DNA from: Orientallactaga sibirica
Taxonomy: Eukaryota; Chordata; Mammalia; Rodentia; Dipodidae
Direction of reading: 5' to 3'
DNA: 64,000 nucleotides
Assembly: GCA_036365145.1 (NCBI GenBank)
Contig: JAEOAD010000005.1
Coordinates: 6,801,001 to 6,865,000, forward strand
In this document: piece by piece, positions 34,010 to 44,541 of the stretch
Layout: the number at the start of each line of letters is the position of its first letter
Position numbering within the stretch: position 1 is the first letter of the stretch
Made by a program: the position numbers and the translations under genes
Notes under the pieces: generated by a model
Database searches by the model: none
What the model was told of the DNA's origin: nothing
The model's input: only the letters and a program-made list of their open reading frames with translations

Positions 34010-34835
34010 ATATGTTTAAACCAATGCCTCTTTCATTTTTCTCAGTCACTGGTTTCTCACAGAGCTGAACTTTACAAACATATCGGTTTCACGCATATTG
34101 CATTTTTAGAAGTGCAATTTATTTAGAAGTTGATTTATATTCACAGGATAAAGGCAGACTTGAAATCCTGGAGATGCAAATGCTTGTCTAGTAAATAGGA
34201 CTGGGGGGCACTTAAGTAGTGGATGAGTTAATCAGGAAATTGTAAGGAGGTTGTGAGGTTTAGGTGGCAACTTTTGACCCCTCTGTGAGCAAAAGGGGTC
34301 ATTGGAGCAGCTGGAGGAGGGATTTGTCAAATGTGAAGAAAAGCACCCGCATGCAGAAGCACTAATGTTCATTAGTGAGTCCCCACGTGGTGTAGGCCTG
34401 TATGGAGACAATTTATTATTATCGTCACTATATGGAACTGCAGTCAGTCTGCACTAGTTAAGAACAGCTGTCTCCCACAAGACAATGTGCCTCTGAGGAG
34501 TTCCTAAGCCAGTCTCAGCTCACAGCAAAGCAATCAAGGCTGATTAAAACGCTAGCATTTAACTATGCACGAGAGCAAGCCAACAGGGAGGAAGGAAGGC
34601 GAAATCATCCCACCTCAAACCACACTTACATCATCCATAGGTGTTAACAAACCTTAATCGTGCCGATATTTGTTGATAGTTGTGATCACATGTCCCAGTG
34701 AGGAAATGGAAAGGTTCTTTGTTCTGCAGGTATGAAGTCATACTGTGTTTTTAGTGCACAATGAATCATGTTCAATATTGCACATTTGTATAAAGCACGA
34801 GGATAACAGGCAGTAAGAACTGTTAGAACTGAGAT
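34010..34835. other. Unique block
   Basis: No repeat or gene recognised. Confidence 0.4.
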
Positions 34836-34851
34836 TACTGATGCCTTCTTT

Positions 34852-34862
34852 TTTTTAATTTT

Positions 34863-34901
<39 letters not shown>

Positions 34902-35099
34902 TTAGAGAGAGAGAGAGGAAGAGGCAGATAGAGAGGAAGAGAGAATGGCGGTGCCAGGGCTTCCAGCCACTGCAAACAAAATCCAGACACATGCTCCCCA
35001 CCCCTTGTGCATCTGGCTTATGTGGGTCCTGAGGAATCAAACCGGGGTCCTTAGGCTTCACAGGCATGTTCCTTAACCGCTAGGCCATTTCCTCAGCCC
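34852..35099 (-). repeat. B2-type SINE, short form
   Basis: Minus-strand copy, long (ATTT)n tail complement at 34862-34902. Target-site duplication ACTGATGCCTTCTTT (34837-34851) / ACTAACGCCTTCTTT (35100-35114), two mismatches. Confidence 0.94.
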
Positions 35100-35256
35100 A
35101 CTAACGCCTTCTTTAAAGTCACCCCCTCAGGAGGTGAAAGTCTTGTCTCCCTCTCTCTTCTATAGGAACAGTTTACTAGTCATTCATAAGACTGTTTGTC
35201 TGTTTCTCTCTTTCATTTTCATATTGATGGAAAAAATACTCAATGAGGAAAAGTTA

Positions 35257-35729
35257 TGAGCAGCCAGACGCAAAGATGGACTCCGACAGCTGGAAACACC
35301 ACAGGCCAAGCTTTTCAGGCTCCATGGGTGTAGGAAGCCATGTCTGCTTCCAGGCCCACCACGTCAGCTTGTGTTTTTAGCTCTTGCATCTGGATCCTCT
35401 GCATGAGCAATTGAGCCAATCAGAGCTGTGGTTATTCGCCCATCCCAATTGGGTGAATTAGGATCCGCTGATGTGACTTGAGAATTGAGCCAATCAGAGC
35501 TGTGGTTATTCACCCATCCCGATTGGGTGAATTGAGCCAATCAGATTGGCTGATGTGACTTGAGCCAATCAGACAGCAGCAGACACATACGCCATCACCA
35601 GTATATAAGCTCGGGCGCTCCACAGGGTCGGGGTCTTTTCTCTCCCTCTCAGCTTGGAGCTCCCAATAAAGCATGCTTGAGAAGAATCCTGTTGTCCTCG
35701 TTCTTCCCTTGGGCGGGACGGGCGTGACA
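35257..35729 (+). mobile_element. Retroviral LTR with repeated CCAAT-box enhancer
   Basis: TG start and CA end are proposed. U3 holds a 74-bp-period repeat with 'TTGAGCCAATCAGAGCTG' at 35411 and 35485, and further CCAAT boxes near 35536 and 35567. The TATA box TATATAAG lies at 35602-35609 and AATAAA at 35665-35670, followed by a U5-like T/C-rich end. The order CCAAT-TATA-AATAAA-TG..CA is that of an endogenous retrovirus LTR, possibly class I. The 5' boundary is uncertain and no partner LTR or retroviral coding region is present. Confidence 0.75.
35411..35580 (+). promoter_or_regulatory. U3 enhancer repeats with four CCAAT boxes
   Basis: Two near-identical units of about 50 bp (starting 35411 and 35485) with CCAAT and the inverted ATTGG ('CCCAATTGGGTGAATT'), then two further CCAAT motifs before the TATA box. 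This is a typical NF-Y-type promoter layout. Activity is inferred. Confidence 0.6.
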
Positions 35730-35731
35730 CA

Positions 35732-35749
35732 TGGGGACCCAGCAGAGGG
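35732..35749 (+). other. Primer-binding-site-like sequence after the LTR
   Basis: TGGGGACCCAGCAGAGGG begins 2 bp after the proposed LTR end, where a retroviral primer-binding site is expected (TGG start). I could not match it to a specific tRNA 3' end, so it may be coincidental. Confidence 0.3.
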
Positions 35750-35759
35750 CACGCCATGA

Positions 35760-37470
35760 TGGAGCTGAAGAGGATGTCTGGGCTAGAAGGTTGCTCAGAC
35801 CTTGAGCAGACTCAAAATTCTCTTATCTATTCTCTTCTCAAATAATTTTGGCCATCCTTCCTTTCTCCAGACGGCACAGACATTGATTGGCTTCCTGTGG
35901 GGTAACAACCCAGGAACAGTGTATCATAGGCCATCAGTAGAATTTTCTTTTTTGCTGGAATTTTGGAGATTTTTTAAAAATGTATTTTGCTTGTTTATTT
36001 ATTTAAAGGCATCGTGAAAACTTGGGTTAATTTCTAATATTTTTCTGTTATCATTTGTACTTTTGAGGACAAAATGCTTCGAACATACATGAAAGTGGAG
36101 GAAATAACTTGATAAATATACCTCATTTCAGCAATTTTCCCCTCATCTGTAACCACCACCAGCCTAGGCCTCCAGATTATGTGCAAGCAAGTCTCGGGTA
36201 ATCATCTACCTTCACGTAGAAATGTCTCCGTGTACCTGCTTAAAATACAGAACACAGAAAGTGAATTTGAGCTCAACACGAGGAGAATATAAGTCCTATT
36301 CCTTGTTTGTAAAACTGTCATTTAGATTCTACTTCACAAAAAAGACAACCTATTAACGCAGCTCTCCCTTTTGCTCGCTTTTTCTGTCACCAGAATAAAT
36401 TCAGTCGTGATGAACTGTGTAGCTTTCCTCCTGTCTGCCCTGGAAATTTCACCAGGTACTCAAATGAAGACAGGACAGACTAGAATGACATTGGTTTCTT
36501 TCAAAAAGAGATCATTTTCTTTCATAATGTGCAAAAGGTCAATGCTCACTTGTGCCAGTGAGAAGTCCAGTGTCAGGATCCAAATGACCTCACTTGATGT
36601 CTAGGGTCAAATATGAACTTTCAAGTCCATTTTGACCCATTAGTTCCTCCTCCAATACTGCCTTCGGGGTCACGCATATCGTATCACTGCTATTCCTCAT
36701 GAAACTCACCCAGCTCCTTATTGTGCAGCAGTCTGTCACGTGGCTGCTTACTGAAAGGGTCTATAGCAGTTGTGACTTCCATTTTCATTCCTTCATGTCC
36801 CCACCTTTCCTTCCCAACTAGGACCAACACTTAACATAGTGACCTTATCGCTTACTCTTCGTCGTCCCTTGAGTAGTTTTCTCTCGTGATTCAATTTTCC
36901 TCTCTGGATGCAGTTTTTCTCATCTCGCCGACACCACTATCATTTGGGTACAATCACTAGCTTTTGCATAAGCTAAGTAGCAAAAGGAAAAATGTTATTT
37001 CAATTGACTTTTCTTTGGATATGGGATCCCATATAAAGTGTTCTTTGGGGTCAAACACCAAACTGTGAGTACTATGACATCAAAAGTATTAATATGAAGA
37101 ATTCAGACTTTAAGATTGGATTGAAGCAGAGTTATTTTATATTGAATTACTCATGATAGTAAACTTTTGTGTTATAAAATTATAGTTTATGTAACATGAC
37201 TTGGCATACAAATTATGGTAAACTATACAATAATTCATTTATGGGCATCAAAAGAAAAATAGGTTCTATACTCATTTGTCCAGTAAATATTTATTGAACA
37301 CTATTATGTTAGAAATGCTAAGGTCTCATCCTATGTTTAAAGACATGTTAGTTCACAAAATAGACTAGGTCTATATGTTCATGAAAATAAAAGTCTAGAA
37401 ATTGACACAGAAAAAGAAAGCAAATCAACCTTAGTCAAAGAAGCTTCTTTTTGCAGTGGGTAGTGCTTAA
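35760..37470. other. Unique block
   Basis: About 1.7 kb without recognised repeats apart from a short AT tract near 35990. No exon supported. Confidence 0.45.
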
Positions 37471-37490
37471 TGCAAAAACTCCTCACTGGA

Positions 37491-37730
37491 GGCTGGAGAG
37501 ATGGCTTAGCAGTTAAGGTGCTTGCCTGCAAAGCCAAAGGACCCAGGTTCGATTCCCCAGGACCCACGTAAGCCAGATGCACAAGGTGGCACATGCATGT
37601 AGAGTTCATTTGCAGAGGCTAGAGGCCCTGGCATGCTCATTCTCTCATTCTTTCTATCTCTATCTGCCTCTCTCTCTCTCTCTCTCAAATAAATAAACAA
37701 AAATAAAATAAAATATTAAAGCAAAAACTC
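37491..37730 (+). repeat. B2-type SINE, short form
   Basis: Complete and close to consensus (head 'GGCTGGAGAGATGGCTTAGC', B box 'GGTTCGATTCC'). The direct repeat GCAAAAACTC occurs at 37472-37481 and 37731-37740. Confidence 0.94.
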
Positions 37731-37740
37731 ATAAGTGGTC

Positions 37741-38336
37741 AGAGTGCTAAGAATAAGTGACTGCTGGTTGTATGGCCCTAAATAGGACATCTGTGTCACC
37801 CCCTTCAACACTCAGGGAACATCACAGAAGAGGAGGTGAAAAGAACGGAAGAGCCAGGGGATGGGGAAGGAGTGCTGTGGTGTGCTGTTTCCTGGACAGG
37901 AAATTACTGTTGCACTCATCAGCGCAATGCAGTTGTGGTCACCTGTGTAAGATCTCCACAATACTGGGCCCATCACCATGCCAGCATGGATGGAGGCAGG
38001 GCTCAGGAGATCCCATCTCTCCCCGAGGATTATTTTTGCATTTACGGTGACAGATAATTATAATGGTAAGGGTTGCCTGGGGAGGGTCGGTCACTTTTCT
38101 TCAGTGGTGTGGACAGTGGAAGTTACCCTTGGTCTAGGAAATACCCCCCCCCACCCATGCTCATGTAAGCAACAATGACACTCAAAGGGACATAAAAATA
38201 AGAGGGAGGGAAGCTGTAACAAAGAAGGGTTAAGCAGGAGTAGGATGGAGATAAGAAGAGAGGGTAATGGGGGCATAAATGATCAAAATACACTGTGCAA
38301 TGAAACTGTCAAAATGTAAATAAAAATTAAAAGAAA
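37741..38336 (+). mobile_element. L1 3'UTR, 5'-truncated
   Basis: Rodent L1 3'UTR wording in order: 'AGGACATCTGTGTCACCCCC', 'AGAGCCAGGGGATGGGGAAG', 'TTGCACTCATCAGCG', 'CAGTTGTGGTCACCTGTG', 'CATGCCAGCATGGATGG', GA-rich run, ending 'TGTAAATAAAAATTAAAAG'. Same family as 62000-62695. Confidence 0.8.
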
Positions 38337-38423
38337 CAGTAAGCAAATAAATACAGAAGGAAATCTTGAGTGCCAATCAATGATGTAGGTCAAAGTAAAC
38401 CCAGATTAAAAGAAAAACATCAG

Positions 38424-38606
38424 GGTAGGGGAGATTGCTCAATGTTTAAAGGCACTTGCTTGCAAAGCCTGAAGCCCCAGGTTCAATTCCACAGCCACCC
38501 ATGTATAAAGCTAGACAGAAAAAGTGAAGCAGACATATGGTGCTCATTTTTAGGGTCAAGAAACTGGCGTGCATGCACACAGACACACAAATAAAAAGAA
38601 AAAAAG
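38424..38606 (+). repeat. B2-type SINE, old and diverged
   Basis: Head ('GATTGCTCAATGTTTAAAGGC'), B box ('GGTTCAATTCC') and A-rich tail recognisable. The body is strongly altered and the CT-rich stretch is lost. Confidence 0.75.
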
Positions 38607-38609
38607 TTC

Positions 38610-39080
38610 AACGTGTAGGGTGGCCAACTGCCGACTTACCAGCAAAAGAGAGTAATGTTTTGTATGGGGAAATCATATATATAATAGCCATACTTTTGGT
38701 TTCAAATGAGTGAGTTCACTAAACACACAGCAAGCAAAATTGAAAGCACAAGTGGCAAGCAGCAGATAACAGAACACAAGACTGGGCACTCACAACATGC
38801 AGCAAAGATGACTAGGGACGTCTCAGTGAAAGAGTGAGCTGAGCTCTCCAGTTGGTCAAGGGCCTTGGGCAGTGTCTTCCCATCAAGGTGAAGCTTACAA
38901 TGAGCAGTTCCTATCCACAGGCATTTTGATACGATGAGATGAACACTAGTGACGCTGCTCAAATCTTGAGATTTGGGGGTAGGATCATACAGTGCTGGGT
39001 AAGGCTCACCTCCCAGATGTTCTCAAGGACAGAGTCGTCTTTTGATTTTTTAACTCTTGGGCTCTTTTGTTGTTCTCTGT
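38610..39080. other. No recognised feature
   Basis: Unique-looking sequence. Confidence 0.4.
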
Positions 39081-39084
39081 TCTC

Positions 39085-39492
39085 CTTATTACAGAGCCAG
39101 GGGCCAGCCTGCCCCAGGCAAAGGCTCGGATCTGAGAAGGAGCTGCCTGCTCTGAGTTCTCAACATGCTTAAACAGTACAAGACGATTAACAGTGCAACT
39201 TTATTACATGTGGTGACACAGAGGAAGAGATCGGAAACATCTTCAAAAACAAGCTTGTTAAAAAGCCTTTTGAAGACTATTCCAGTGACAAGGACCTAGA
39301 CACTCAAATGCCTGAGCCAGAATGACTTCATCGTTTGTAAACAGCAACAGAAAGTTGAGCGTCTGTGAACTAGAATAATCCACAGAGAAGAACAGTATTG
39401 ACAAAGTCACTGAGATGGGCAGATGTTCATCTTCAGAGGCTAATAGGACATAGTAAGCTATTGAGATTTGTGATTTAAAAAAAAAAAAAAAG
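39085..39492 (+). pseudogene. Possible processed pseudogene remnant
   Basis: A frame of about 44 codons ending in a stop at 39322-39324 (…EEIGNIFKNKLVKKPF… then DYSSDKDLDTQMPEPE) has protein-like composition. A poly(A) run of 14 bases follows at 39478-39491 after 150 bp of UTR-like sequence. I do not recognise the parent gene, an in-frame stop lies upstream, and no target duplication was found. It could be chance. Confidence 0.25.
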
Positions 39493-39619
39493 ATATTTGT
39501 TTGAATTTTTAAAAAGCCTGATTTGTGTTTATGTAAAATGTAAAAATTCACTCTTGAGAGTTGTAGCAATGGGGCAGGGAGACCATGGTGACTTCAGTTA
39601 AAGCAGACATAATAAAAAT

Positions 39620-39621
<2 letters not shown>

Positions 39622-39659
<38 letters not shown>
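39622..39659. repeat. (GT)n microsatellite
   Basis: About 18 GT units directly followed by a minus-strand B1, so it probably arose next to that element's tail. Confidence 0.96.
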
Positions 39660-39787
39660 GGTTTTTGGAGATAGTATTTCACTCTAGCTCAGGCTGATCT
39701 GGAGCTCACTGTGTAGCCCAAACTGGCTTCAAATTCACAGCCTCCTCGGAGCTGGGATTCCAAGTGTGAGCGACCACACTCAGCAGA
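39660..39787 (-). repeat. B1 SINE, old
   Basis: The reverse complement reads as a diverged B1 ('GCTGAGTGTGGTCGCTCACAC' through 'CTAGAGTGAAATACTATCTCC'). Confidence 0.78.
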
Positions 39788-39904
39788 TCCATATGCATCT
39801 TAAAGGTAATTCCAGTAATCCTGGACGGTGTATTTGAAATGGAATATAAGGGAACCAGGGAATCCGAAGTCAGTCCCAGGATTTCGATATGAATCACTAA
39901 AGAA

Positions 39905-41240
39905 AGAATGGTTTGGACAAAGTGGAACCCTTAGTTTGAGTTGGAAATGTTGAGTTTGCAGCCCATTTCGACCTGCAGGATACAGTGTGGGTGAGAAGAT
40001 TGGTTACACCAGTCTGGAGCCCGGGAGAAGCTCAGAGAGGCGTGTGTTTTGGGGACGTCATACATGGAGAATGTAAAGCCATGAGATCCGTGAGGGAGAG
40101 TTTTGAGGTCTGAATCTTAAGTTATTCCAGCATTAAGAGAAAGGAAGAGAAAATACATTCATAAAGAGGGTAAAAGAGAAGCAGGCAATGAGATCAGCAG
40201 AAAACAGGGAGAATGTTGAGTTATAAAAGGGAAATAAAATGTTTCAAGACATTTGAGTCAATCATGCTCAAAGTTCAAATTATGAGGATGGCCAATTTAT
40301 AGTGCAGTCATCGGCAACTTTAACAGAAGGTCCAACCACCATGGTGAGTGAGTGAGTGAGTGAGTGACAAAAGGCTGAACAAGGACATTAAGATGGAAAC
40401 CTAAAAGATAGAGGAGGAGATCTGGTAACCATCAGTGATGCTCAAGTTAAGTTTGCTTACAAGGCAGGCAGAGAAGTGAGACTGCTCCTTGAAGAGATTC
40501 TGAGGCCGCGGAAGGATTTTTATTTTCTGCTCAAGTTGTAATATATTTTAGCCTTTCTGCATGCCAAAGAGATGAATCCAGAAAAGAGGTAGCCATTGAT
40601 CATGTGAGGGGACGAGGTAACGGATGTAGGAGAGAAGTCCTTGGAATAGTGACAAGCCAGGATCCAAGCACAGGAAGAGACAGGCAGAGCAGGTACTGTC
40701 CATCGCGTCGGCAGCAGAGGCAGAAAAGAGGGGTTCCGGTGCAGGATAGATGCTCCGGAGCAGCGCGAGCTTGCTTTCCTCTTGAGCTCCTCTGTTTTTC
40801 TATCTGATGTCTGGACTGAGATCATTGGTTTGTGGACAGAAAAAATGTCAACGGCTGTCTCGGAGAGCGGGAGAAGTCACCGGAGAGGGAAACTGAGCGC
40901 AATATACTTCCAGGCAATTCGGAAGCCCCACTTGAGATTCTCGCAGTCACGCAGCTGCGTTAGCCACAGTCGGCTACTTGGCGCAGGCGTGGAACAGGTC
41001 AGTGGTTGACTCCAATCTGAGTTGCGGATTTTACTAGTCCAGTACAAATGGGGAAGAAAGGAAGTTCTGAGGCTCCTTGAAAGGCGGGAAGCTGTAAACG
41101 TGGGTAGACGAAAGGTGCTTAGGCTGCACAAAGGAAAAGGTAAGGGCATGAAGGACGTGAGGGAGGCCTCATAGACATGAGAACTTTAGAGCCGGGCAGG
41201 GAGTTGTAGCAGCACTGAGACAGGTAGAGAGGAGGGAGTG
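39905..41240 (+). repeat. Ancient mammalian interspersed repeat
   Basis: The order of phrases 'TTGAGTTGGAAATGTTGAG', 'CAGTCTGGAGCCCGGGAGA', 'GTAAAGCCATGAGATC', 'GCAGTCATCGGCAACTTTAA', 'CCTTGAAGAGATTCTGAGG', 'ATGAATCCAGAAAAGAGG', 'CCCACTTGAGATTCTCG' resembles a long, non-coding ancient repeat I recall from other mammals, heavily diverged. I cannot name the family with certainty. It explains the GC-richer composition without invoking an exon. Confidence 0.4.
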
Positions 41241-41276
41241 TCAAGGGGTGGGATCCTCAAAAGCAGGACAATAGCG

Positions 41277-41432
41277 GGGCGTGGTGGCACACACCTTTAA
41301 TCCCAGCGCTGGGGAGGCAGAGGTAGGAGGATGGCCATGAGTTCAAGGCCACCCTGAGACTACATAGTGAATTCCAGGTCAGCCCGGGCTAGAGTGATAC
41401 CCTACCTCGAAAAACAAAAAAACAAACAAAAA
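41277..41432 (+). repeat. B1 SINE, young
   Basis: Exact 18-bp target-site duplication AAAAGCAGGACAATAGCG at 41259-41276 and 41433-41450. Body intact from 'GGGCGTGGTGGCACACACC' to 'CCCTACCTCGAAAAAC'. Confidence 0.96.
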
Positions 41433-41696
41433 AAAAGCAGGACAATAGCGATGCGCTTACACGGATTAGTTGAGACCTATAGTGCAATCACTGTCTATAA
41501 CTGAAATGTTCGCCATTGTAGTCACGACCCTCAAGTACTACTGGGGACTGAAATGTGACTAGTTTAATTTAAGATAGGTTACAACTGAAACATATGGAGT
41601 GAGGTTCAAAGACATGGTATTAATGTGTGATTATCATGTAAATGATAATACTTTGGGTTAGAGGGCCAAATGAAATGTTGTTAAAATTTATGTCCC

Positions 41697-41867
41697 TTAC
41701 TCATTTTTACTTACTTATTTATTTGTTATTTGCAAGGAGAATGAGAGGGGGGAATGGGTGCACTGGGCCCTCTTTCCATTTCGTACATCTGGCTGTACAT
41801 TGGTACTTGGAAACCGAACTCGGGCTTTGCAAGCAAGTACCTTTAACACTGAGCCATTTCCCCAGCC
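41697..41867 (-). repeat. B2-type SINE, old
   Basis: Minus-strand copy with internal losses: tail complement 'ACTTATTTATTTG' on the left, head complement 'TGAGCCATTTCCCCAGCCC' on the right. Confidence 0.85.
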
Positions 41868-41869
41868 CA

Positions 41870-42073
41870 TCGTTTTACTTTTTGATGTGGCTGCTATAAA
41901 ATTTTTAATTTGGCTTGTAATTGTGGTTGGCATTTTGGTCTGTGGTATGCTACCGTTCTGTAAGGGAGTTGAGGAAAAGGTCCATGAAGTCAGGGGAAGG
42001 TGGTGAGATGCAATAACATCAATGAACAGGCTCACCAGGAAACATCAGGTAAAGATCATAAACCTGGGAATAA
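41870..42073. other. No recognised feature
   Basis: Short unique stretch. Confidence 0.35.
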
Positions 42074-42086
42074 AAATGCCACTGGG

Positions 42087-42297
42087 GGCTGGAGAGATGA
42101 CTTAGTGGTTAAGGCACCTGCCTGAGAACCCTAAGAACACCCATTCGATTCTCCAGGTCCCATGTTTAGCCAGACGTAAAATGACGCAAGGGCGCAATGT
42201 CAGACTTGCCCACAAGGGGGCGCACGTGTCTGGAGTTCTTTCACAGCATCTCTCTCTCTCTGTCTCTCAGTCTCTCTCTCTCTCTCTCAAAAAAAAA
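42087..42297 (+). repeat. B2-type SINE, long form
   Basis: Target-site duplication AATGCCACTGGG / AATGTCACTGGG around it. The long-form insert is present with an intact CTCF-like word CCACAAGGGGGCGC at 42210-42223. Part of the body after 'CACAGC' is deleted into the CT-rich stretch. Confidence 0.94.
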
Positions 42298-42299
42298 TG

Positions 42300-42845
42300 T
42301 CACTGGGTGAGATCTGATCAGGATGTTGGTGACGAATACTACTAGGAAAGAAAGCATGGTGATGGATTGTGGTGAGAGGGCTGGGGGTTCTGAAGATCAA
42401 GAGAAAACACCGTCTACAAGTAGGAACAAACCTCATCTCCAGACATGGTAGTACATGATGCATACAGGAAAGCCGCATTGCCTTAGTGATGCATGGGAGA
42501 GCTAGGACCCTTAGGGAATGGGTGTCACTGGATTCAGAAGCATATGCTCGTTCAACAGAGACTTTGCTGACTGCAGATCATTAATACCAGTGAGTGGCAG
42601 ATTCTGGGAACCATGTGGCTGGTCAGGTTTGGAGATGTGGAAGAATGTGTGTCCTTGTCAGGATGAAGAGCCTGACATATTCTCTGGTGGCTTGTAATGC
42701 ATGATAATGGGATCTGACGTGTTCATAGCATGTATGCATGATGTCTTTTATAGCTCAGTTCACTCCTGGGCTTGGCACACATGGCAGAAAGTGAGTGATA
42801 CGATTGTATATATGGCATCATGGTTTGTCCCTGCAAAGAACACAC
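42300..42845. other. No recognised feature
   Basis: Unique-looking, possibly old repeat. Confidence 0.35.
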
Positions 42846-42847
42846 GC

Positions 42848-42925
42848 GGGCCATAGTGGTAGCTCAATTGGAAAAGTGTCTGCCTTATAAGCATGAGGGC
42901 CTGAGTTCAATCCTCAAGACCTATA
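42848..42925 (+). repeat. Old tRNA-derived SINE head
   Basis: tRNA-like: 'GTGGTAGCTCAATTGGAAAA' (A-box region), 'GCCTTATAAGCATGAGGGCC' and 'TGAGTTCAATCCTC' (B box). It differs from the B2-type head, so it is another, older SINE family or a decayed tRNA copy; no CCA or tail was seen. Confidence 0.55.
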
Positions 42926-43043
42926 TGAAACTGCCATGCATTGGGGGGTGCCTGTCACTCTGGTACTGGGGCAGAGGAGATATGAAATTGCCATGCGAGG
43001 GGGTGAGGGTGCCTGTCACTCTAGTACTGGGGCAGAGGAGATA
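42924..43043. repeat. Tandem duplication, about 60 bp
   Basis: Two units, each containing 'GTGCCTGTCACTCTGGTACT' (second unit with 'CTAGTACT') and 'GGGGCAGAGGAGATA', lie head to tail after the tRNA-like segment. They differ by substitutions and a short GGGTGAG insertion. Confidence 0.85.
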
Positions 43044-43169
43044 GGTAGGTCTCTGAGGTTTGCCAGCCAGACAGTCGAGACTAATCATATAATCAGTAAG
43101 CTCCAGGCTAGTGAGAGACCTTGTCCTTCAAAATCAAGTGGAGAACATTACTTAAAAATGACACCAAAG

Positions 43170-43309
43170 CCAGGCATGATAGCGCATGATTTTAATCCCA
43201 GCGCTTGGGAGGCAGAGGCAAGAGGATCACTGTGATTTTGAGGCCACCCTGACACTACATAGTGAATTCCAGGTCAGCCTGAGCTAGAGTGAGACCCTGC
43301 CTAGAAAAA
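43170..43309 (+). repeat. B1 SINE, full length
   Basis: Target-site duplication AAAAATGACACCAAAG (43154-43169) / AAAATGACACCGAAG (43310-43324). The tail is short. Confidence 0.94.
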
Positions 43310-43345
43310 AAAATGACACCGAAGATTGTCCTCTGTCTTTCACAG

Positions 43346-43533
43346 GCATGCACACACACATACACACACACACACACCTGTGCACACAACACATGCACAC
43401 ACATGCACCTGCACACACACACATGCACCTGCATACACAATCAAACCACAACACATGCACACACATGCACCTGCACACACACACATGCACCTGCATACAC
43501 AATCAAACCTGAATATACACACACACCTGCACA

Positions 43534-43567
<34 letters not shown>
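43346..43567. repeat. (CA)n-rich block with a 62-bp higher-order unit
   Basis: CA, TGCA and ATACA variants throughout. The segment ending 'CATACACAATCAAACC' recurs at exactly 62 bp (AATCAAACC at 43439 and 43501). The tract ends in about 14 pure CA units. Long frames over it are artefacts. Confidence 0.93.
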
Positions 43568-43570
<3 letters not shown>

Positions 43571-43829
43571 TTAAAACAAAGAACCCAACAGCTAGCTCAC
43601 AGAAGCAGGGAAAGCATGTATAGAGACTTCTTATGAACTGTCACTGGTATCTAGGTTGTATTTTAGGAAATGTTCCAGAAGCTTCTTATATATTTGCTTA
43701 GTATAATTAATCTTTCTCCAAATTCATATCCACTTGGAACCTTAGTATGTGACCTTATACAGAAATAGTACATTTGCAGACATAATAAGCTAAGGATCTC
43801 AAAATAAAATTATTGTAGATTTAGTGTGA
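43568..43829. other. No recognised feature
   Basis: Short unique-looking stretch between the CA block and an LTR. Confidence 0.35.
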
Positions 43830-43834
43830 GTCTA

Positions 43835-44153
43835 TGTTGTTTTGAATGAGATGTCTCCCATAGCCTGTGTTTGAATGTTTGGCCCCCAGCTGGTGGTGGT
43901 TTGGAAGGTAGAGCCTTGCAGGACAAGGTGTTGCTGGGGGCAGGATTTGGGCAAGAGTACCAGTTACTCTTGCCGCTATCTTCAACCTGCTGTGGCAAGA
44001 TGTGAGGCCTAGCCCCTCTCTACTATTCTTTTACTGCCACAATCAAACTTCCCTTTGAGACTATAAGCTGAAATAAACCCTTTCCTCCCATCAGCTTCTT
44101 TGGTCTTTGTTCAGGTGTTTTTGTTCCAGCCATGAGAGGCTCCGTATAACATG
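43835..44153 (+). mobile_element. ORR1-like MaLR solo LTR
   Basis: TGTTGTTTTGAATGAGATG start, 'TTTGGCCCCCAGCTGGTGG', 'GGAAGGTAGAGCCTTGCAGG', 'AAGCTGAAATAAACCC' (poly(A) signal) and 'GTTCCAGCCATGAGAGGC' end. The 5-bp GTCTA lies at 43830-43834 and 44154-44158, a target duplication if the 3' end is mutated from CA. Confidence 0.88.
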
Positions 44154-44159
44154 GTCTAA

Positions 44160-44475
44160 GTCAATGGTTGGTGCTTTTGTAAGCTGACAAGAAAGCATAA
44201 GACGCAAAGAGAAGACAGCAATGGGCATAAGGAAGCAGAGGTTAGGACGCTGCATCTCTTGCCCTGGGAATACTGTGGACGGTCTCAGGGTATGGGAAAC
44301 TTCTTCCTCGAAGCTCTAGAGGATACCAACCTTACCGATACCTGATTTTGAACATCTAACTGTCTCAGTTGTTAGTTTAAGCCACACTGTGTATTAGTTC
44401 ATTACATTTCTTGGAAGCTAATACACAAGGTCATAATCTTCTGAGGAAGAGGGGAAGGTTTCAGTATTTTGAGTC
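44160..44475. other. No recognised feature
   Basis: Unique-looking stretch. Confidence 0.35.
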
Positions 44476-44489
44476 ATCTATTGAATTAT

Positions 44490-44498
44490 TTTTATTTT

Positions 44499-44541
<43 letters not shown>

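Noticed and set aside
41233..41240. Exon or CpG-island promoter in the GC-richer 40.5-41.2 kb block
   Set aside because: Few CpG clusters, no long frame, and the sequence order resembles an ancient non-coding repeat.
42848..42925. Possible functional tRNA gene
   Set aside because: A- and B-box-like words are present, but the cloverleaf does not pair well and adjoining sequence looks like a SINE body; treated as an old tRNA-derived SINE.
43284..43574. Cys/Val-rich and His/Thr-rich frames of 60-93 codons
   Set aside because: Direct translation of (CA)n/(GT)n repeats.
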